From contig VFZL01000005.1 of NCBI GenBank assembly GCA_016871175.1, forward strand, positions 1 to 64,000: a stretch of DNA of 64,000 bases. The letters are read 5' to 3'. A model generated the notes under the pieces. That model saw only the letters and a program-made list of their open reading frames with translations. It ran no database searches and was not told where the DNA came from. How positions within the stretch are numbered: the stretch's first letter is position 1; the number at the start of each line of letters is the position of its first letter. Origin of the DNA: Acidimicrobiia bacterium. GTDB taxonomy: Bacteria > Acidobacteriota > Vicinamibacteria > Vicinamibacterales > CAVVIG01. Below, one piece after another: positions 58,536 to 64,000 of this stretch. A program made the position numbers and the translations under genes.

Positions 58536-60503
58536 TCATGGCGCAGGACGATCGAGCGCGAACGCCACGAGTGCGGCGTCGACGCTCGCTCCGGTCGAGA
58601 CAAGAATGAACTGTCGACCCGTCCTCGTGCGATACGTCATCACGTTCTCGCCATTGGGATACGGGAGCTGTCCGCGCCAGACCTCGCGGCCGTCGCTCTT
58701 GTTGAATGCGTACAGATAGCCGTCGCCCCCGCCGATGAAGATCAACCCCCCTGCGGTGACGATGCCACCCCCATTGGCTGGCGATCCCAGGCGATCTGGT
58801 AACTTCGCGCCTTTGAGCAGCCGGTGGTTCCGGATGACCCGGCTTCCTTCACCAACCGGCACCTGCCAGACGATGTCGCCTTTGTTGAGATCGATCGCGC
58901 TCAGGTGAGCGTACGGCGGCTTGAGCAGCGGGATGCCGCCGAGCGTGCCGCCCGGGTTGTCGAAGGGCAGGTGTCCCGAGTACGCGTGGTCGATATACTT
59001 GTCGGTGCCGTCGCTCGCGACAACCCTGTTGTTGCGAGGGACGTCCTTGCTGCGCACATAGAGACGACCGGTTTGTGCATCCCACATCGCACCGCCCCAG
59101 TTCGCGCCACCCTCGTTGCCTGGGAGCTGCAGCGTCCCGCGCAGTGAGGGCGGTGTGAAGAGCGGACCGAGACGATACTTCTTCAGCTCCGCGATGGCCA
59201 ACTCTTTGATCTCCGGCGTCAGATCGTTGGCATCGTCCAAGGAGACGCCCTGACGAGCGAACGGCGGTGGTTTGGTGGGAAACGGCTGCGTGGGCCACAC
59301 CTTCTCGCCGGGCACGTCGCTGTCGGTCGGGACGGGACGCTCTTCGATCGGCCACACGGGAATCCCCGTGACACGATCGAACACGTACGTGAAACCTTGC
59401 TTGGTGACCTGCGCGACCGCGTCGATCCGCCGTCCATCGACGGTGATCGTCACCAGGTTGGGCGGGGCCGGGTTGTCGAAATCCCACAGCCCGTGGTGCA
59501 CCACCTGGAACGACCACTTGCGCTGTCCAGTGGCGATGTCGAGGCACACGAGCGATTCGGCCGGCTCGTTCTTCCCTGGTCGTCGCGCGCCGTAGTAGTC
59601 GTTCCCGGGCGTGCTCGTGCCGAAGTATACGAGGCCGCGCGTATCGTCGACCACCATCGGCCCCCACACGTTCGCGTGGCCGTTGAAGCGCCACGACGCC
59701 TCTTCCCAGGTGTCAGCGCCGTAGTCGGTGGGTGACTGCGGGATCGCATTCCACACCCACAAGCGTTTGCCGGTCCGCGCGTCGAACCCCTGGACGATGC
59801 CCGGAGGCTCGTTCGCGAGCTGATAGCGATCGGGCACAGAGCTGCCGACGATGACGATGTCACGGTAGACCACGGGTGGGGAGGCGCCGTGATTCACGTG
59901 TCGGACGTCGGAGATCGGACGCGGGTACGCGTCGACGAGCGAGACGACCCCGTCTCGCCCGAAGCTCGGCATGGGGCGACCGGTCGCGGCGTCGAGGCTG
60001 TGGAGCTCGGTGCGCGTGTTCAGCAGCACGCGGAGCTTGTTGCCGTCCTGGGTATCGCGCCACAAGGCGGGTGCGCGATGCTTGAAGCCTGTCCCTGGGA
60101 TCTCGCCGAGCTTGACCGCGCCGCTGTCGAAGCGCCAGAGCTCCTTGCCGGTCTCCGCATCCAGCGCCGTCGCGTTGTTATACGGGGTCGTGACGTACAG
60201 GACGCCGTCCACCATGAGCGGCTGATTCTCGAAACGGAACGGAGTGGTGTTGTACTCCTTGAGAGGCCGCTCGCGATGCTCCCATTGCCAGGCGATTCGC
60301 AGTCCGACGACGGTGCGTGGCGTGACCTCGTCAGCCGCCGAATACTTGCTGCCCGACGGCTCGCCTCCGTAGACGGGCCACTCGATCTGGCGCGACTGAC
60401 CCTGAGGTGTGGCGAGGCAGGTGACGACCAGGCAGGCAATTACGCCCAGCCTCTGACCTGGAGTCTGTTGACCTGGAGTGTTGATCGAACTCGGGTTCTT
60501 CAC
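58536..60503 (-). CDS. PQQ-dependent dehydrogenase-like beta-propeller
   Basis: About 655 residues from GTG 60503. A signal peptide ends near 'ATPQGQS'. Mature start 'IEWPVYGGEPSGSKYSAADEV' is the standard opening of quinoprotein glucose dehydrogenases. Repeats include 'ALDAETGKELWRFDSG', 'GFDARTGKRLWVWNAIPQSP', 'CLDIATGQRKWSFQVVHHG', 'FDRVTGIPVWPIEERPVP' and 'AFNKSDGREVWRGQLPYP'. 'GNEGGANWGGAMWDAQTGRL' near 480 is highly conserved. Periplasmic oxidation of a sugar or alcohol is expected, with electrons to a c-type cytochrome. Second complete enzyme of this type in the window. Confidence 0.87.
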   Translation of the reverse strand: MKNPSSINTPGQQTPGQRLGVIACLVVTCLATPQGQSRQIEWPVYGGEPSGSKYSAADEVTPRTVVGLRIAWQWEHRERPLKEYNTTPFRFENQPLMVDGVLYVTTPYNNATALDAETGKELWRFDSGAVKLGEIPGTGFKHRAPALWRDTQDGNKLRVLLNTRTELHSLDAATGRPMPSFGRDGVVSLVDAYPRPISDVRHVNHGASPPVVYRDIVIVGSSVPDRYQLANEPPGIVQGFDARTGKRLWVWNAIPQSPTDYGADTWEEASWRFNGHANVWGPMVVDDTRGLVYFGTSTPGNDYYGARRPGKNEPAESLVCLDIATGQRKWSFQVVHHGLWDFDNPAPPNLVTITVDGRRIDAVAQVTKQGFTYVFDRVTGIPVWPIEERPVPTDSDVPGEKVWPTQPFPTKPPPFARQGVSLDDANDLTPEIKELAIAELKKYRLGPLFTPPSLRGTLQLPGNEGGANWGGAMWDAQTGRLYVRSKDVPRNNRVVASDGTDKYIDHAYSGHLPFDNPGGTLGGIPLLKPPYAHLSAIDLNKGDIVWQVPVGEGSRVIRNHRLLKGAKLPDRLGSPANGGGIVTAGGLIFIGGGDGYLYAFNKSDGREVWRGQLPYPNGENVMTYRTRTGRQFILVSTGASVDAALVAFALDRPAP

Positions 60504-60775
60504 GGCCGCCAAGCTTAGCGCCGGCCCGCCTGACAAACAACCCCGACCGCACAGGGACTCAGGGATTGGTCGCGCTGACGCACGCTACGGGACCCGGTGA
60601 GTCCGTTCTTGCGATGTCTTGTCGGACTCCAGCTGATTGGGCTCGCCCCACTCAGTTCCCCGCATTCACCGGTCGGGGTGAGCCCTGGTGCCGGCCTCGA
60701 CGGCGTGCCCCTCGGGCCCACCTACCTGCGCGCGACCGCACTCTCAGCGGTTTGCCCGTGTTCGTGCCGTTCGGC

Positions 60776-61294
60776 TCAGATGAGTGCGGGATACCAGACG
60801 TGCTGACCCTCGGTCCGCGCGAAGGGCGTGAGCGTATGCCGTACCGGCGGCGCGGTGCTCGTGATGTGCCACACCTCTCGCCCGCGTGCCACCAGCGCAT
60901 CGGCGATGAGTTGACGATGGCATCGCCACCACACCGATTCCGCGCACATCAGCGCGAGGCGTCTCGAGGGTTCCTCCCACCGAAGGAGCTCGTCCATCGC
61001 GGACCGCCACGCGGCTGTGGCGAGGTGATCGGCGTATCCGCGGAAGCTCTCGTTCTGCCAGGCGCCGTTGGGCGAGTCGGGTCGAGGTCGACGATGCCCG
61101 CCGAGATCACGAAAGTGCCGGTAGGCGATGCCCGCCTCGTCGAGAAACGCCTCAAGCGCGTGCTGCGCGAAATGTGGATGCCGCCTCGACTGTGGCACCA
61201 GCCGGACGTCGGCCACCGCGTCGATCTGGTGTGCCGAGAGCAAGGCGAGGAACGTCGCAGCCGTGTGCGTGGAATGCCCGACGGTGAACAGCAT
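60776..61294 (-). CDS. DUF488 protein
   Basis: 172 residues, ATG 61294. The DUF488 pattern is complete: 'LFTVGHSTHTAATFLALLSAH', 'AVADVRLVPQSRRHPHFAQHAL', 'YRHFRDLGGHRRP', 'GYADHLATAAWRSAMDELL' and 'LALMCAESVWWRCHRQLIADAL' with the conserved Cys-Ala-Glu and Cys-His. It is probably cytoplasmic and possibly nucleic-acid or nucleotide related; biochemical role not established. Confidence 0.9.
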   Translation of the reverse strand: MLFTVGHSTHTAATFLALLSAHQIDAVADVRLVPQSRRHPHFAQHALEAFLDEAGIAYRHFRDLGGHRRPRPDSPNGAWQNESFRGYADHLATAAWRSAMDELLRWEEPSRRLALMCAESVWWRCHRQLIADALVARGREVWHITSTAPPVRHTLTPFARTEGQHVWYPALI

Positions 61295-61566
61295 GGGGCA
61301 AAGCGACCGCTTCCACGATACCGCAGACCTCGCGCCAGGCAGCCGACGTCATCAGTGACCGAGCGCTGCTGTAGAATCACGGCGGTTGACTCGTCGCGGA
61401 ATGGCCATGCGGAGAAGCCCATCGATGCTGTGCCGCACTGGCCGCCGTGCAGAGCACGCGGTATCCACAACTGCGTGGCTCGAAATACTCCGAGAGACGA
61501 TTCGTGAAGGACGCGCGCTCCAAGGGCCGAGCGCGAGAGAACCGGTAACAGGGCAGGGAGGTCGAC

Positions 61567-63507
61567 ATGCGCAGTGAACTCGATCGCTCAACATTTCAGC
61601 GTCGAAGGGGGTGGTGGATCCTATTGAGCGCGGTCACGCTCGTGATAGCCACCATGGCAGCGGGGATTGGTTCCTGGACGAGCCTCGCGCCGTCGACCGT
61701 ACAGGCCGCGCCGCCAGGGATGGCGACGTTGACGGGGCAGGTGACGGCACCCTCGTCTGTCACCGCGGCGCAGGTGTATCTGCGGAACACCGACAAGAAG
61801 ATCCTTCACATGGTGTACACGCAGGGTGGCCGGTTTCGAGCGACGCCGCTGTTCCCTGGCAACTACGAGGTCATGGTGATCACGAAGGGCCTGGTGTCCG
61901 AGATGCAGCGCGTGACGCTGAAGGCCGGCGAAACGCGGACGTTGAGTGTCGGGCTGAAGCCAGGCACGGCACGTCCGCCGGTCGGCGCGACGCCGTCAGG
62001 TGACTCCGAGGCCGACACGAATCTGGCGTCTGCGGTGGCTGAAGAGGCGAGCTACGAAGAGATCTATCCGCCCGGTCCAGGTCGTGCTGTCGCGGAGCGG
62101 ACGTGCATCGTCTGTCACGGCGAGAACTTCCTCCCCTCGCGGCCGGCCTCCCGCGCCTCGTGGGAGTCGCGCATCGGGCACATGATGGGGGCCATGCTCG
62201 GGACGCAGCCCGCATCCTCGTATGCGCAGGGGCTCCTGACGTACCGCTCGGGTGAGTTCGGCTTCTCGCGGGAGGACCGCGACGCCCTCCTCGAGTACAT
62301 GGTCGAGCAGTTCGGACCACGCGCCAAGCCGCGGCGCGTGCGCATCACGCAAGAGATGCCGATAGACGAGGCCCAGCTCGGGAAGGCGATGTACATCGAG
62401 TACTACTTGACCGAAGATCCCCCCAACCAGGGCGTGCGCGATTCCTCGTTCCTCGGCCTCAAAGGGTCGTTCTGCTGCGGCCGCCGCGTGGGCCAGGACG
62501 TGCGGTTCGACGATGCGGGAAACGTCTGGCTGACGGATCGGGGCTACCCCCACCGGCTGGTGCGCCTCGATCCACGCACGGGGGATCAGAAGGACTTCTG
62601 GCTGCCCGATGGCGCGCGCCTGGGCGTGCACGAAGTCGTGGTGGATCGCAACGGCATCGCCTGGGCGCCGGAGCACTCCGGTACGGATTCGTCGAGTCAG
62701 AAGCGTCTGCTGGGTCTCAATCCGAAGACGGGGCAGTGGGACTACAAGATCCCGCTCGACCCGGACAACGTGATCCGGATGCCGATCAAGTGGACGCAGT
62801 CGCTGGCTATCGATTCGAAGGGCACGATCTACGTCGGCTGGATCATGGGCGGCGCGCTCAGTCAGGTGGATGCGGCGACGCGCAAGGTGACGGTGTTCCC
62901 CATTCCCGAGCACAACGCGATCCCCTACGGTCTGGTCGCGGATCGCAACGACAACATCTTCATCGCGCTGTGGAACTCAGGTGATATCGCGAAGTTCGAC
63001 ACGCACAACCACCAGTGGACGCTGTTCACGCCGCCGACCCACCCGAATCAGACGCGGCGATTGAGCGTGGACATGCAGAACAACATCTGGTGGGGGATCT
63101 ACTCGGCGGGCAAGAGACAGGGCAAGCTCGCCAAGTTGGATCAGACGACAGGGGTCATCACGGAAGTGACCATCCCGCGACAGAACACGCAACCGTACGA
63201 CGTCGAGACCGATCCAGACGGGAACATCTGGGCGGCGGACGGTGGCGGCAGCGTCGCGGCACTCTGGCGGTTCGATCAGAAAACGCAGCGCTTCACGCTG
63301 TATCCCAAGCCACAGGGAGCGGCCGACACACCCAAGATCCAGGTCACGAAGGAAGGCGCCGTCTGGTACTCGCCGCGTGGCAGTGCCAACGCGCCCGCCA
63401 TCGGCGTCCTGTTACCCGACATGGACAAAGTGACGACGCTCGGCGCGTACTACCCGAACGGCACGCCTGGCAACTGGTTCAGAGCCGTGGCGAATCGGTC
63501 GAACTGA
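61567..63507 (+). CDS. Exported multidomain protein: regulatory-like domain, cytochrome c and Vgb-like propeller
   Basis: 646 residues, ATG with GGGAGG 5 bases upstream. A membrane-spanning leader ('WWILLSAVTLVIATMAAGI') comes first. Residues about 52-130 form a carboxypeptidase-regulatory-like sandwich ('LTGQVTAPSSVTAAQVYLR'); a haem site CIVCH begins near 180 in 'RAVAERTCIVCHGENFLPS'. From about 300 a virginiamycin-B-lyase-like propeller follows ('QDVRFDDAGNVWLTDRGYPHRLVRLD', 'YGLVADRNDNIFIALWNSGDIAKFD', 'YDVETDPDGNIWAADGGG'). Such proteins are probably secreted oxidoreductases or sugar-binding sensors; the substrate is unknown. Confidence 0.85.
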   Translation: MRSELDRSTFQRRRGWWILLSAVTLVIATMAAGIGSWTSLAPSTVQAAPPGMATLTGQVTAPSSVTAAQVYLRNTDKKILHMVYTQGGRFRATPLFPGNYEVMVITKGLVSEMQRVTLKAGETRTLSVGLKPGTARPPVGATPSGDSEADTNLASAVAEEASYEEIYPPGPGRAVAERTCIVCHGENFLPSRPASRASWESRIGHMMGAMLGTQPASSYAQGLLTYRSGEFGFSREDRDALLEYMVEQFGPRAKPRRVRITQEMPIDEAQLGKAMYIEYYLTEDPPNQGVRDSSFLGLKGSFCCGRRVGQDVRFDDAGNVWLTDRGYPHRLVRLDPRTGDQKDFWLPDGARLGVHEVVVDRNGIAWAPEHSGTDSSSQKRLLGLNPKTGQWDYKIPLDPDNVIRMPIKWTQSLAIDSKGTIYVGWIMGGALSQVDAATRKVTVFPIPEHNAIPYGLVADRNDNIFIALWNSGDIAKFDTHNHQWTLFTPPTHPNQTRRLSVDMQNNIWWGIYSAGKRQGKLAKLDQTTGVITEVTIPRQNTQPYDVETDPDGNIWAADGGGSVAALWRFDQKTQRFTLYPKPQGAADTPKIQVTKEGAVWYSPRGSANAPAIGVLLPDMDKVTTLGAYYPNGTPGNWFRAVANRSN

Positions 63508-63520
63508 ATTCGGGGATCCA

Positions 63521-63553
63521 GGGTTCGCGGGTTCACCCTGAACCCGTGAACCC
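63521..63553. terminator. 15-bp hairpin between convergent genes
   Basis: Arms 63521-63535 (gggttcgcgggttca) and 63539-63553 (tgaacccgtgaaccc) pair over 15 positions, 14 Watson-Crick plus one G-T, with a 3-base loop. It fills the 60-base gap between two convergent stops and so can work on both strands. No T-run. Same words as at 19639-19672. Confidence 0.6.
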
Positions 63554-63567
63554 GTGAATCGACTCGC

Positions 63568-64000
63568 TCACCTGATGGCGTAGAGCTGGCGCTCGCTGCG
63601 TAGATAGATCTCGCCGTGCGCGATGGCGGGTGACGCGATGAACGATTCGCCCGCCATCGTGTTCGTGGCGAGGACTTCGAAGGTCGGGCCCATCCGCACG
63701 ACCACGACATCGTCTGTCTCGGTGGCCAGGTAGAGTTTGCCGTTCGCCCCGACAGGCGACGCCTTGAATTGATACGGCTTGGGTAGGCGTTGCTGCTGAT
63801 AGTGCGGCTTACCCGTCTTGGCATCGAAAGCCGAGAGCATCCCCGAATCGGTGAGGAGATAGAGGATGCCGTCGTGCAGGACCGGGGACGGAGTGTACGA
63901 GTTGCCGCGCGTGTTCTCCCAGATGATGGCATCGGTCCCCGTGAGGTCGCCTTTGCGTCCCAGTCGAATCGCCTGCAGGTTCGGATTGCGGTAGCCACTC
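63568..64000 (-). CDS. PQQ-like beta-propeller protein, C-terminal part (cut by window edge)
   Basis: The open frame runs from the right edge to a stop at 63568, about 143 codons. Blade repeats are visible: 'TPSPVLHDGILYLLTDSGMLSAFDAKTGK', 'ASPVGANGKLYLATETDDVVVV' and 'ASPAIAHGEIYLRSERQLYAIR', the last closing the propeller. This is a BamB/PQQ-like repeat protein; whether it is an enzyme depends on the missing part. Third such propeller gene in the window. Confidence 0.8.
   Translation of the reverse strand, partial: SGYRNPNLQAIRLGRKGDLTGTDAIIWENTRGNSYTPSPVLHDGILYLLTDSGMLSAFDAKTGKPHYQQQRLPKPYQFKASPVGANGKLYLATETDDVVVVRMGPTFEVLATNTMAGESFIASPAIAHGEIYLRSERQLYAIR

Noticed and set aside
60504-60775. 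Plus-strand 69-codon open frame upstream of the PQQ gene
   Set aside because: No motif or ribosome-binding site; treated as the non-coding promoter region of the PQQ gene.
1-64000. CRISPR arrays, tRNA or rRNA genes, insertion sequences, prophage genes
   Set aside because: I saw no regularly spaced repeats, tRNA T-loop or acceptor patterns, transposase or integrase motifs. Absence is by eye only.

Overview
The window is about 64 kb of GC-rich bacterial chromosome. It is dominated by secreted and periplasmic proteins: SusC/TonB-type receptors with an N-terminal carboxypeptidase-like domain, PQQ-type beta-propellers, single-haem cytochromes, DUF1552 and DUF1592 proteins, a molybdenum hydroxylase and an ECF sigma factor of the TIGR02999 type. 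This combination, with GTG starts and stop/start overlaps, suggests an uncultured soil-type Acidobacteriota, most likely class Vicinamibacteria. That assignment is inference from gene content; there is no rRNA or tRNA here.

Layout. 0-8 kb: a frameshifted uridine-kinase remnant, a metallo-hydrolase, pyrophosphatase, a lone MlaF-like ATPase, and a cytochrome c plus PQQ dehydrogenase pair. 8-16 kb: a triple-repeat secreted protein, a frameshifted TonB receptor, small secreted proteins, two tandem paralogous membrane proteins, and two VOC proteins of which one is broken by an amber codon. 16-21 kb: an orphan molybdopterin hydroxylase subunit, an SRPBCC protein, a leucyl/arginyl-protein transferase and a second metallo-hydrolase. 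21-27 kb: cassette A, ankyrin - DUF1592 - DUF1552. 27-35 kb: small membrane proteins, an M19 dipeptidase, a DHA2 exporter and a DUF885 lipoprotein. 35-41 kb: a cupin, a second TonB receptor split by an amber codon, fumarylacetoacetase and a SpoU methyltransferase. 41-44.6 kb: a decayed nitrate-assimilation locus in which only the NirB-like flavoprotein is intact. 44.6-52.6 kb: cassette B on the opposite strand, two copper/cytochrome-type genes - DUF1592 - DUF1552 - ankyrin. 53-64 kb: a PEBP protein, a region of fused gene remnants, a methyltransferase, the ECF sigma factor, an SGNH-like protein, and further cytochrome and PQQ-propeller genes running off the right edge.

Two themes stand out. 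First, the ankyrin/DUF1592/DUF1552 set occurs twice as compact, apparently co-transcribed cassettes, with exported ankyrin proteins beside di-haem cytochrome proteins and Tat-exported DUF1552 proteins. This looks like an undescribed extracytoplasmic redox module. Second, the window carries an unusual load of gene lesions: five in-frame stops each explainable by one C-to-T transition, two frameshifts, and several deletion-type gene fusions. Short inverted repeats built from a few recurring words occupy several gene ends.
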